From positions 1-16,513 of the forward strand of contig JBAZCN010000071.1 of NCBI GenBank assembly GCA_041655035.1: a stretch of DNA of 16,513 bases, given 5' to 3'. Position numbers and translations under genes: made by a program. Shown in pieces: positions 6,598 to 14,361 of the stretch; the stretch's first letter is position 1; every line of letters starts with the position of its first letter. This stretch comes from NAT127 sp041655035. Lineage in GTDB: Bacteria > Pseudomonadota > Gammaproteobacteria > Pseudomonadales > Porticoccaceae. The notes beneath the pieces are model-generated. The model saw only the letters and a list, made by a program, of their open reading frames with translations, did no database searches and had not been told where the DNA came from.

Positions 6598-8022
6598 CTA
6601 GGGGTGCCGGGAGGCGGGGGATGCGTCGCGCACGCCGATCCGCTCGCGGCCCCGGGCGACCGCCGCCCGCACTTGCGCCGGCGCGGTGCCGCCGAAGTGG
6701 TCGCGGGCCGCCACCGAGCCTTCTAGGGTGAGCACGGCAAACACGTCCTGGCCGATGTCGGCGCAAAAGCCCTGTAGTTCCGCCAGTGACATGTCGGCCA
6801 GGTCCTTGGCGGTGGCGATGCCGTGGGCCACGGCGCTGCCGACGATCTCATGGGCGTCGCGAAAGGGAATGCCCTTGCGCACCAGATAGTCGGCGAGGTC
6901 GGTGGCGGTGGAAAACCCGCGCCGCGCCGCTTCACGCATATTGTCGGCCTTGACCCTGATCGCCGGCACCATGTCGGCGAAGGCCCGCAGGCAGTCCTTG
7001 ACGGTATCCACCGCGTCGAACAGCGGTTCCTTGTCTTCCTGGTTGTCCTTGTTGTAGGCCAGCGGCTGGGACTTCATCAGCGTCAGCAGGCTGACCAGGT
7101 GGCCGTTGACCCGCCCGGTCTTGCCGCGCACCAGTTCGGGGACATCCGGATTCTTCTTCTGCGGCATGATCGATGAACCGGTGCAGAAGCGATCCGGCAG
7201 ATCGATAAAGCCGAACTGGGCGGAGGTCCACAGGATCAGCTCTTCCGAGGCCCGCGACAGGTGGGTCATCAGCACGCTGGCGAAGGCGCAGAATTCGATG
7301 GCGAAGTCGCGGTCGCTGACCGAATCCAGGGAGTTGTCCGTGGGGCCGTCGAAATCCAGCAGGCTGGCGGAGTAGGCGCGGTCGATGGGGTAAGTGGTGC
7401 CGGCCAGCGCGGCCGCGCCGAGCGGCGAGCGATTGAGGCGCTTGCGGCAATCCGCCAGCCGCCCGTAGTCGCGGTCGAGCATCTCGAACCAGGCCAGCAG
7501 ATGGTGGCCAAAAGTGACCGGCTGGGCGGTTTGCAAGTGGGTGAAACCCGGCATGATGGTGTCGCTGTGCTGCTCGGCCAGGCCGAGGATGCCCTGCTGC
7601 AAGCGGGTCAGCTCGGCGCCGATCAAATCGATCTCGTCGCGCAGCCACAGGCGGATATCGGTGGCGACCTGGTCGTTGCGGGAGCGGCCGGTATGCAGCT
7701 TCTTGCCGGTGATGCCGATCTTGTCGGTGAGTCGCGCCTCGATGTTCATATGGACATCTTCGAGGGCTTCCGACCAGTCGAAATCGCCGGCTTCGATCGC
7801 CGACTGGATTTCCTCGAGGCCGGCGACGATGCGGGCGAGTTCGTCATCGCTGAGGACACCCACTTTGGCCAGCATGCGGGCATGGGCCAGGGAGCCGCGG
7901 ATATCCTGCCGGTAGAGTCGCTGGTCGAAGCTCACCGAGGCGGTGAAACGGGCGACAAAGGCGTCGGTGGCCTCGCTGAAGCGGCCGCCCCAGGATTGAT
8001 TGGTGTCCTTGAGCTTGCTCAT
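6598..8022 (-). CDS. argH: Argininosuccinate lyase ArgH
   Basis: 474 residues, near the usual family length of about 460. It cleaves argininosuccinate to arginine and fumarate, the last step of arginine synthesis, as a cytosolic homotetramer. Visible: the N-terminal WGGRFSE; KLHTGRSRNDQ; the segment with the catalytic histidine (PGFTHLQTAQPVTFGHH); and the superfamily signature GSSIMPQKKNPD carrying the catalytic serine. The start at ATG 8022 fits relatives (MSKLKDTNQSWGGRF); the ribosome site is weak (GAGAA about 8 bases upstream). It is divergent from algZ, as in Pseudomonas. Its stop is about 50 bases from the -35 of the lptM promoter, and no intrinsic terminator is visible between them. 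Confidence 0.97.
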   Translation of the reverse strand: MSKLKDTNQSWGGRFSEATDAFVARFTASVSFDQRLYRQDIRGSLAHARMLAKVGVLSDDELARIVAGLEEIQSAIEAGDFDWSEALEDVHMNIEARLTDKIGITGKKLHTGRSRNDQVATDIRLWLRDEIDLIGAELTRLQQGILGLAEQHSDTIMPGFTHLQTAQPVTFGHHLLAWFEMLDRDYGRLADCRKRLNRSPLGAAALAGTTYPIDRAYSASLLDFDGPTDNSLDSVSDRDFAIEFCAFASVLMTHLSRASEELILWTSAQFGFIDLPDRFCTGSSIMPQKKNPDVPELVRGKTGRVNGHLVSLLTLMKSQPLAYNKDNQEDKEPLFDAVDTVKDCLRAFADMVPAIRVKADNMREAARRGFSTATDLADYLVRKGIPFRDAHEIVGSAVAHGIATAKDLADMSLAELQGFCADIGQDVFAVLTLEGSVAARDHFGGTAPAQVRAAVARGRERIGVRDASPASRHP

Positions 8023-8080
8023 GGAAGGTTCTCAATAGCTTGTTTTATGAAGGGAAAAAGTGTCGTTGCGCGAAGTGGCG

Positions 8081-8087
8081 TATTATA
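8081..8087. promoter_or_regulatory. Shared, symmetric -10 element between argH and algZ
   Basis: The minus strand reads a perfect TATAAT (8087-8082) facing argH. The plus strand reads TATTAT (8081-8086), five of six matches, facing algZ. Neither has a convincing -35 at normal spacing. Predicted starts are about 50 bases before the argH ATG and about 25 bases before the proposed TTG start of algZ. A near-symmetric -10 is what bidirectional bacterial promoters look like. Confidence 0.4.
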
Positions 8088-8117
8088 GCGGCTGCCCCAC
8101 CCGCAAGGCGAACGGAC

Positions 8118-9200
8118 TTGGAAATAAAATTTCGCACACAACATCGATCCTCCCAGGAACGCCTGCGGGATTACCCCCTGCCGGACCTGTTGCGCGGCGA
8201 GGGGTTGCTCGACGCCCTGGCGATCGTGGCGCTGCTGGTGCTGCCGATCGCCATCGCCAGTGCTGGGCTCGCTCCCTTCGACTGGCGAAGCTTCGCGGCG
8301 GTCGTGGCATTGGCCTGCTGCGTCACCCTGGCCGGTCTGCTGGTGCTGTCGCTGTTGCGCGGGGTCGGCGGCCGCTTCGGCACCTCTGGCATCCTGTGGG
8401 TCGGTTATGGCTTGATCCTGCTGGCCGCGGCACTGTGCAGTCTCGGCGGGCAGTGGCTGCTGGGGTGGTGGCAACCGGCGGGGCGGGCGATGCCGTTCAG
8501 TGGCTGGCTGTTGCTCCAGAATGTGGCAATCGCCGCGATCGTCGTGGCGGTGGTGCTGCGCTACCTGTTGTTGCGCCAGCAGCAGCGCCTCCAGCAGCAG
8601 GCTGAGCTGGAATCCCGCATCCAGGCCCTGCAGTCGCGTATTCGCCCCCATTTTCTGTTCAACAGCATGAATATGATTGCCAGTTTGATCGGTTCCGACC
8701 CCGAAAAGGCGGAGCGGGTAGTTGAAGACCTCGCCGATCTGTTCCGCCATATTCTGCGGGACAGCTCCGTCCTGGTGCCGTTGCGCGAAGAGCTGGCGCT
8801 GAGTCGCCGTTATCTCGCGCTGGAGAAACTGCGTCTCGGCGAGCGCCTGCAGACGGTGTGGGAGATCGGCGATTATGGCGCCGGCGCGCAGATTCCCTGC
8901 CTGACCATCCAGCCGGTACTTGAAAACGCCGTGTATCATGGTATACAGCTGATACCGGAGGGAGGGGTGGTGACCATCAGGCTCAACAGGACTGGCGACG
9001 ATATTGACATCGAAGTCAGTAATCCCCGCAACCCCAGGATTCAGCACAACAAAGGGAATCGGATGGCGATGGATAATATCAAGACCCGCCTGGTGGCGCA
9101 TTTCGGCGCTACGGCCACTGTCGAGGCCGAAGTGACCAGTGACAGCTATATCACCCGCATCCGCTATACCGTTCCGCCACAGGCTGATGAGAAACCATGA
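8118..9200 (+). CDS. algZ: Sensor histidine kinase AlgZ (FimS-like)
   Basis: 360 residues from the proposed TTG 8118; P. aeruginosa AlgZ/FimS is about the same length. Four membrane segments are visible (about residues 30-50, 57-80, 92-113 and 128-150), then a coiled helix (LRQQQRLQQQAELESRIQAL) and a LytS/His_kinase (PF06580-type) domain. The phosphoacceptor is His178 in RPHFLFNSMN, and the N-box is QPVLENAVYHG. In place of the usual glycine-rich G-box it has NKGNRMAMDNIKTRL, as in other AlgZ proteins. The upstream ATG at 8040 in the same frame would add 26 low-complexity residues and lies before the candidate promoter, so I prefer the TTG (AAGG about 9-10 bases upstream). It overlaps algR by 4 bases (ATGA). 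It should phosphorylate AlgR, which governs exopolysaccharide, pili and virulence traits in Pseudomonas; targets here are unknown. Confidence 0.9.
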   Translation: MEIKFRTQHRSSQERLRDYPLPDLLRGEGLLDALAIVALLVLPIAIASAGLAPFDWRSFAAVVALACCVTLAGLLVLSLLRGVGGRFGTSGILWVGYGLILLAAALCSLGGQWLLGWWQPAGRAMPFSGWLLLQNVAIAAIVVAVVLRYLLLRQQQRLQQQAELESRIQALQSRIRPHFLFNSMNMIASLIGSDPEKAERVVEDLADLFRHILRDSSVLVPLREELALSRRYLALEKLRLGERLQTVWEIGDYGAGAQIPCLTIQPVLENAVYHGIQLIPEGGVVTIRLNRTGDDIDIEVSNPRNPRIQHNKGNRMAMDNIKTRLVAHFGATATVEAEVTSDSYITRIRYTVPPQADEKP

Positions 9201-9934
9201 AAGTTCTGATTGTCGATGATGAACCTCTGGCCCGGGAACGGCTCGACCGCATGGTCAGGGCCGTCGACGGCTTCCAGGTCGTCGGGCAGGCCGGCAACGG
9301 CCAGGAGGCCCTTGTCGCCGCCGAACAAACCGCTCCCGACGTGGTGCTCATGGATGTGCGCATGCCGGGCATGGACGGCCTCGCCGTCGCCCAGCATCTC
9401 GCCGAGCTGGACGTGCCCCCGGCGGTGATCTTCTGCACCGCCTACGACGACTACGCAGTGGAAGCGTTTACCTCCCAGGCCATCGGTTATCTGTTGAAGC
9501 CGATCAAGCAGGCGGATCTGATCGCGGCGCTGCAGCGGACCCGGCGGGTCAACAAGGTGCAACTGGCCGAACTGCAGCAGTTGACACCGCCGGGCAGCGA
9601 AGGGCGGACCCACATTACCTCCAGGAGCCGGCGCGGCATCGACATGGTGGCCGTCGCCGACGTGCGCATGTTCCAGGCGGACCACAAATACGTGACCGCC
9701 TATTACGGGGAGGGCGAGTCGTTGCTCGACGAGACCCTCAAGGAACTGGAAGAGGAGTTCGCCGGGCGTTTCGTCCGCATCCACCGCAACGCCCTCGCCG
9801 CCATCAGCCATATCGAAGGGCTGGATCGCCATCCGGACGGCCAGTACTACGTTCGCCTCGATGGCATCGACATTCGCCCCCAGGTGAGCCGCCGGCATGT
9901 CGGTCCGCTGCGCAAGCTGCTGGGGCGGATCTAG
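9197..9934 (+). CDS. algR: LytTR-family response regulator AlgR
   Basis: 245 residues. Receiver domain (about 1-120): acidic pocket Asp7/Asp8 (VDDEP), phosphoacceptor Asp53 (LMDVRMPGMDG), and the conserved lysine near residue 101 (GYLLKPIK). The C-terminal LytTR DNA-binding domain (about 140-245) shows ISRSRRGIDMV-like and VADVRMFQADHKYVTAYY segments, FVRIHRNALAAISHIEGL, and the end VSRRHVGPLRKLL. These match the AlgR family, which binds DNA directly and pairs with AlgZ. The start codon overlaps the algZ stop, so the pair is translationally coupled. hemC follows after 40 bases, the same order as in Pseudomonas. Confidence 0.95.
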   Translation: MKVLIVDDEPLARERLDRMVRAVDGFQVVGQAGNGQEALVAAEQTAPDVVLMDVRMPGMDGLAVAQHLAELDVPPAVIFCTAYDDYAVEAFTSQAIGYLLKPIKQADLIAALQRTRRVNKVQLAELQQLTPPGSEGRTHITSRSRRGIDMVAVADVRMFQADHKYVTAYYGEGESLLDETLKELEEEFAGRFVRIHRNALAAISHIEGLDRHPDGQYYVRLDGIDIRPQVSRRHVGPLRKLLGRI

Positions 9935-9974
9935 CATCTGCTAAGATACCGGGCACATTTTTGCGGATGATCCC

Positions 9975-10910
9975 ATGACTTTTTCCCGTACCCTGCGCAT
10001 CGCCTCCCGTCAAAGCCCCCTCGCCCTGTGGCAGGCGGAGCATGTCAAGTCCCGTCTCCAGGCGCACCATCCCGGGCTGGCGGTGGAGATCCTGGGCTTC
10101 ACCACCCGCGGCGACAAGTTCCTCGACGCGCCGCTGGCCAAGATCGGCGGCAAGGGCCTGTTCGTCAAGGAGCTGGAGACCGCGATGCTCGCCGGTGAGG
10201 CCGATATCGCGGTGCATTCGATGAAAGACGTGCCCATGGAGTTTCCCGAGGGACTCGAGCTCGCGGTGATCTGTGAGCGGGAAGATCCCCGGGATGCCTT
10301 CGTCTCCAATCGTTACCCGCATCCCGACCAACTGCCCGCTGGCGCGGTGCTCGGCACCTCCAGTCTGCGCCGCCAGTGCCAGATGCGGGAAAAGTATCCC
10401 CATCTGGTGATCCGCGACCTGCGGGGCAACGTCAACACCCGGCTGGCCAAGCTGGACGGCGGTGAATTCGATGCCATCATCCTTGCCACCGCCGGCCTGG
10501 TGCGTCTCCGCATGGAGGAGCGCATCCGCCTGCGCATGGCCGATACCCTCAGCCTGCCCGCCGGCGGGCAGGGCGCCATCGGCATCGAATGCCGCAGCGA
10601 CGATCGCGAACTGCACCGCCTGCTGGCGCCGCTCCACCATCTGCCCACCGCCGCCTGCGTCGGCGCCGAGCGGGCGCTGAACCGCCACCTCGAAGGCGGC
10701 TGCCAGGTGCCCATCGCCTGTTATGCCGAACTGGTGGATGGCGACAGCCTGCACCTGCGCGGCCTGGTGGGGGCGGTGGACGGTTCCCTTATCCTGCGCG
10801 CCGAAGGCCGTGGCGATCGCAACCAGCCCGAGGCCCTGGGAATTGCCGTGGCGAAAGAGCTGCTGGCCCAGGGCGCGGGCCGCATACTTGCGGATGTCTA
10901 CGGGCGCTGA
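9975..10910 (+). CDS. hemC: Porphobilinogen deaminase (hydroxymethylbilane synthase) HemC
   Basis: 311 residues, normal length. It condenses four porphobilinogen units into hydroxymethylbilane in tetrapyrrole synthesis. Key residues are present: Cys243 in EGGCQVPIACY, which carries the dipyrromethane cofactor; catalytic Asp85 in HSMKDVP; and the arginine-rich cofactor-binding segments GTSSLRRQCQ and RDLRGNVNTRL. The N-terminus (RIASRQSPLALWQAE) is complete. The start at ATG 9975 has only a weak ribosome site (GGATGA). It is 40 bases after algR and overlaps hemD by 17 bases. Confidence 0.97.
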   Translation: MTFSRTLRIASRQSPLALWQAEHVKSRLQAHHPGLAVEILGFTTRGDKFLDAPLAKIGGKGLFVKELETAMLAGEADIAVHSMKDVPMEFPEGLELAVICEREDPRDAFVSNRYPHPDQLPAGAVLGTSSLRRQCQMREKYPHLVIRDLRGNVNTRLAKLDGGEFDAIILATAGLVRLRMEERIRLRMADTLSLPAGGQGAIGIECRSDDRELHRLLAPLHHLPTAACVGAERALNRHLEGGCQVPIACYAELVDGDSLHLRGLVGAVDGSLILRAEGRGDRNQPEALGIAVAKELLAQGAGRILADVYGR

Positions 10911-11691
10911 GGTGGGCCCCGCCGCCGGACCCGTCCTGGCGGGGCTCAGGGCCCTGGTGGCGCGCCCCCAGCGGGCCGAGGACGTCTTTTCGAACCGGCT
11001 TCGGGCACTCGGTTGCCGGGTTCACTCCCTGCCGGTCATGACCATCGCGCCTCTGGCTGTCGAAACCTGCCGCCAGAGGCTCGCCGGCCTCGCGGCCTTC
11101 GACAAAGTGGTGGTGGTCAGCGTCAATGCCGCGCGGCTCGCCGCCGAATACCTCGACGCCGCCGCATTGAAGGGGGGCCCCGCCTGGTTTGCCGTGGGCC
11201 AGGGCAGCGCCGCGCCCTTGCTGGCGATGGGCGTCCCGGTGACCTGCCCGGAACGGGAGGCCACCTCCGAGGGGCTGCTGGCGCTGCCGGCCTTCGCGCA
11301 AGTCGCCGCCGAGAAGGTGCTGATCATTCGCGGCGAAGGCGGGCGCGACAAACTGCGCGCCGAACTCACCGCCCGCGGCGCCAGCGTCGATTTCTGTGAA
11401 CTCTACCGGCGCGAGCTGGACACCGGCCACAGCGCGGAAATCCGCCGCCTGGCGAGCGCGGGCGAGATCGATCTGGTGGTCGCGCACAGTGTCGACGTGC
11501 TCGGCAACCTGCTGTCGCTGCTCGCCGGCAGCGGGGTGTCGCTGGGCGGCCTGGCGGTGCTGGTGCCGAGCGACAAGGCCGCCGAGCTGGCCCGGCGGGC
11601 GGGCTTCGGCACCGTCGTCGCTGCCGCCAGCGCTCTGCCCGACGCCATGGTCGAGGCCGCCAGGGGCTGGTACACTTCGGATCGAAAGTGA
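10894..11691 (+). CDS. hemD: Uroporphyrinogen-III synthase HemD
   Basis: 265 residues if started at ATG 10894, which lies inside the end of hemC (17-base overlap). It cyclises and inverts ring D of hydroxymethylbilane. HemD is poorly conserved, but the pattern fits: LRALVARPQRAEDVFSNRL at the start, VVVSVNAARLAAEYL, AVGQGSAAPLLAMGV, VLIIRGEGGRDKLRAEL, FCELYRRE and VVAHSVDVLGNLLSLL. Position directly after hemC supports it. The start is uncertain: ATG 10894 has no good ribosome site and adds a Gly/Ala/Pro-rich lead-in, while GTG 10912 is an alternative just after the hemC stop. Neither affects the core fold. Confidence 0.92.
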   Translation: MSTGAEVGPAAGPVLAGLRALVARPQRAEDVFSNRLRALGCRVHSLPVMTIAPLAVETCRQRLAGLAAFDKVVVVSVNAARLAAEYLDAAALKGGPAWFAVGQGSAAPLLAMGVPVTCPEREATSEGLLALPAFAQVAAEKVLIIRGEGGRDKLRAELTARGASVDFCELYRRELDTGHSAEIRRLASAGEIDLVVAHSVDVLGNLLSLLAGSGVSLGGLAVLVPSDKAAELARRAGFGTVVAAASALPDAMVEAARGWYTSDRK

Positions 11692-11736
11692 TTTTCAGGC
11701 CGGTGTGTTGCCGCCTGCAACTTGAGGAAAGCGCCC

Positions 11737-13131
11737 GTGGAGAAGGATAAAACGCCGGTCCCAGTGCCGGCCAGCGCCGAAAGTGGCAACAACGACGATA
11801 ACGACAAGGGCAAACCGCCGGCGGGCACCGCGGATCCGGCAGCGACCCGCACGGAGAGCGCGACGGGGGCAGCAGCAACCCCGGGTGCCGGCACCGCCGC
11901 CAGCAATCGCTCAGGCGCGCCGCAAAAGGCGGTTCGGCCGCGGCGCCGGGTATGGGGCAAACTGCTCCTGCTGGTGATCGTCGTCGCGGCGGTGGCCGCC
12001 GGCTATTACCTGTGGCCGCGCTACGGCGCCCAGTGGCTGGAGGGGTATTTCCCCGCCGGCGGTGTCACCACCGACCAGACCCCTCAGGCCCCCGGCGACG
12101 ATGGCCACTCCGCCCCCACTTCTTACTCCGATAGCCCTTATCCCGATAGCCCCGATGCCGCCTCGCCCGACACCGCGCAGTCCGTTGCCGGGCCGGAGGA
12201 CGCCGTCCTGGAGCGCGCACTGGCCGCGGAGGCCGAGGAGCGCCGGCAGCAGGTCGAGCAGTTACAGGGACAGATCGCCGACCTGCACCTGCAACTGAAC
12301 AGCCAGCAGGATCAACTGCGCCGGCTGTCAACTACCAGCCGTGAAGACTGGTTGCTGGCGGAGGCCGAATACCTGCTGCGCCTGGCCAGCCAGCGGATAC
12401 TGAGTGAACGCCAAACCGCCAATGCCGTTGCGCTGATGACATCCGCCGACGCCATCCTGCGGGATTTCAACGACACCGAACTGTTCCCGGTACGCAAGGC
12501 GCTGGCTGACGATATCACCCGGGCGAGGATGGCCGAGGCGGTCGACCGCGAAGGGATCTACCTGCGTCTCGGTGCGCTGGTCACCGCTGTCGATCGCCTG
12601 CACAGTCTGCTGCCGGATCCGCAGGCAGTGGCGTTGAGCGACGCCGAGGCGGTACCTGAGCCGGCGACATGGCAGCGGCGTCTGCTGGCCAACGCCCGGC
12701 AGGCGCTGGCCAGGCTGGTGGGCCTGGTGCGCATCGAACGCCGCGACCTGCCGTTGCAACCGATGCTGACCCTGGAGCAGGAACAGGCGCTGCGCGACAA
12801 CCTGCGGATCGTCCTGGAGCAGGCGCGTCTCGCCCTGCTGAGGGAAGAGCCCGGGATCTACCGGGCCAGCCTCGCCCGGGCCGAATACTGGGTTGCCGGA
12901 AACTTCGAGCAGGACCATGTGGCCCAGCTATTCCGCGCCGACCTGGCGGAACTGCGCGAGCAGCCGGTGGTGTCGGAGCTGCCCTCGCCGACCGCTTCGC
13001 TGCGCGCTCTGCAGGAATATATCCGGCTGTGGCACAACCGTTACGACGACGGCCCCGGGGAGGGCGCCGACAGCCCCGCCGCCGCTGAGCCACTTGCCTC
13101 CAGCGCCGGTGGCGAGGGTGGGCAGCCGTGA
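11737..13131 (+). CDS. hemX: HemX family inner-membrane protein
   Basis: 464 residues from GTG 11737, chosen because GAGGAAA at 11724-11730 is well placed; the TTG at 11722 in the same frame overlaps that site. The N-terminal ~70 residues are low-complexity (Ala/Thr/Pro/Asp) and cytosolic. A single membrane anchor follows at about 75-93 (KLLLLVIVVAAVAAGYYLW), then a Ser/Pro/Asp-rich linker with SDSPYPDSPDAASPD (about 131-145), a coiled coil (about 157-198) and the conserved DWLLAEAEYLLRLASQR. It is often labelled a uroporphyrinogen-III methyltransferase, but no methyltransferase motif is visible; its role in the heme operon is unproven. It overlaps hemY by 4 bases (GTGA). Confidence 0.9.
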   Translation: MEKDKTPVPVPASAESGNNDDNDKGKPPAGTADPAATRTESATGAAATPGAGTAASNRSGAPQKAVRPRRRVWGKLLLLVIVVAAVAAGYYLWPRYGAQWLEGYFPAGGVTTDQTPQAPGDDGHSAPTSYSDSPYPDSPDAASPDTAQSVAGPEDAVLERALAAEAEERRQQVEQLQGQIADLHLQLNSQQDQLRRLSTTSREDWLLAEAEYLLRLASQRILSERQTANAVALMTSADAILRDFNDTELFPVRKALADDITRARMAEAVDREGIYLRLGALVTAVDRLHSLLPDPQAVALSDAEAVPEPATWQRRLLANARQALARLVGLVRIERRDLPLQPMLTLEQEQALRDNLRIVLEQARLALLREEPGIYRASLARAEYWVAGNFEQDHVAQLFRADLAELREQPVVSELPSPTASLRALQEYIRLWHNRYDDGPGEGADSPAAAEPLASSAGGEGGQP

Positions 13132-14348
13132 GAAGACTCCTGATCATTGCCACCCTCGCCCTGCTGGGCGGCGGCGTGCTCTACCAACTGCTGGCCAGCC
13201 AGCAGGGCTTCGTGCTGATCTCGGCCGGCCACTACGTGCTCGAGACCAGCCTGTGGACGGCGGCTCTGCTGGTGCTGGCCGCCATCCTGCTGTTGTGGCT
13301 GTTTTACCGGCTGTGGCGGCTGTTGTTCCTGCCCGGGCGCTGGCTGGCGAAGCGCAGCGCGTGGCGCCAGGGAACGTTTCGCAACCGCACTTTCCAGGGC
13401 ATGAGGGATTTCATCGAGGGCAACTGGCCGGGTGCCGCCGACAAGCTGGAAAAATCCTCCGCCCGCTCGGAGCTGCCGGCGGTCAACTATCTGGGAGCCG
13501 CCGCGGCCAGTTACCAGATGGGGGATCGCGAAGCCGCGGAGCGCCTGCTGGCGGAAGCGGAAGCCGCCGGCGTGATCGACAGCTATGGCGCCGGCCTGCT
13601 GCGGGTGAAGTTTCTCCTCCACGATCGGGATTTCAACCGCGCCCTGCCGCTGGCCGAAGAGCTGCGGCGTCGCGACCCCGGGCATCCCGCCGCGCTGCGG
13701 CTGTTGGCCAGCACCCGCAAAGGGATGCGCAACTGGCGCGGTGTCGAGGCGCTGCTCGAGGATCTGCACAAGTACCAGGCGCTGTCGCCACAGGAACTGG
13801 CGGCGCTGGAGGTGGAGGTCCACGGCGAGATCCTCGCCGCCTTCACGGCCGGCCGGCCGGACCACCCCGACGCCGCGGAGCGCCACAAGGCGCTCGATCG
13901 ACTGTGGCACGACCTGCCGCGCCACCTGCACAGCAATCCCCTGCTGATCGCGGCGTACAGCCGCCAGCTGGTCGCCCAGGGACGGGCTGGCAAGGCGGAA
14001 ACCGTGCTCGGCCGGTTTCTTGCCAAACACTGGGAGCCGCTGCTGGCGGATCTTTACGGCACGGTGCCGGGCGACATTGCGAAGCAACTGGTCGTGGCGG
14101 AGGCCTGGCTTCGCGAGCACGGGGATGACGCAGTGCTGCTGCGCTCGCTCGGCCGCCTGAGCGCCCGCGCGGAGCTCTGGGGCAAGGCGCGCGACTATCT
14201 CGAAAAATCCCTGACATTGAGCGCCGCCCCGGAGACCTTTGCCGAGCTGGGTCACCTGCTCGTTCGGCTCGACGACGCGCCGGGTGCCCTGCAGAGCTAT
14301 CGCCAGGGGCTCGATGCCGCCCTGAAGGCAAGATCGGCCCGGCACTGA
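13128..14348 (+). CDS. hemY: HemY-type TPR inner-membrane protein
   Basis: 406 residues from GTG 13128, which overlaps the hemX stop as GTGA. Two membrane segments at about 3-23 and 43-66 are followed by a basic WRLLFLPGRWLAKRS stretch and a HemY_N domain (RNRTFQGMRDFIEGNW). A cytoplasmic or periplasmic array of TPR-like helix pairs runs to the end (for example NYLGAAAASYQMGDREAAERL, shortened here to its idea; ARAELWGKARDYLEKSL; FAELGHLLVRLDDAPGAL). This gammaproteobacterial HemY is a scaffold-like protein of the hemCDXY operon. It is not the protoporphyrinogen oxidase that Bacillus workers call HemY. Its role in heme synthesis is still unclear. Confidence 0.93.
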   Translation: MRRLLIIATLALLGGGVLYQLLASQQGFVLISAGHYVLETSLWTAALLVLAAILLLWLFYRLWRLLFLPGRWLAKRSAWRQGTFRNRTFQGMRDFIEGNWPGAADKLEKSSARSELPAVNYLGAAAASYQMGDREAAERLLAEAEAAGVIDSYGAGLLRVKFLLHDRDFNRALPLAEELRRRDPGHPAALRLLASTRKGMRNWRGVEALLEDLHKYQALSPQELAALEVEVHGEILAAFTAGRPDHPDAAERHKALDRLWHDLPRHLHSNPLLIAAYSRQLVAQGRAGKAETVLGRFLAKHWEPLLADLYGTVPGDIAKQLVVAEAWLREHGDDAVLLRSLGRLSARAELWGKARDYLEKSLTLSAAPETFAELGHLLVRLDDAPGALQSYRQGLDAALKARSARH

Positions 14349-14354
14349 CCGGGC
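14337..14354. other. Inverted repeat at the hemY/pckA convergence
   Basis: GCCCGG (14337-14342) and CCGGGC (14349-14354) form a perfect 6-bp stem. The 6-base loop CACTGA contains the hemY stop codon. No T-run follows on either strand. It lies in the only 13 bases separating two convergent genes, so it may be a weak or Rho-assisted end signal for both. Confidence 0.35.
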
Positions 14355-14361
14355 GCCGTGA

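Noticed and set aside
12120..12170. Short repeats in hemX (ccgatagcccc-like units)
   Set aside because: Two imperfect copies coding for a Ser/Pro/Asp linker; ordinary low-complexity linker sequence, not a repeat array or CRISPR.
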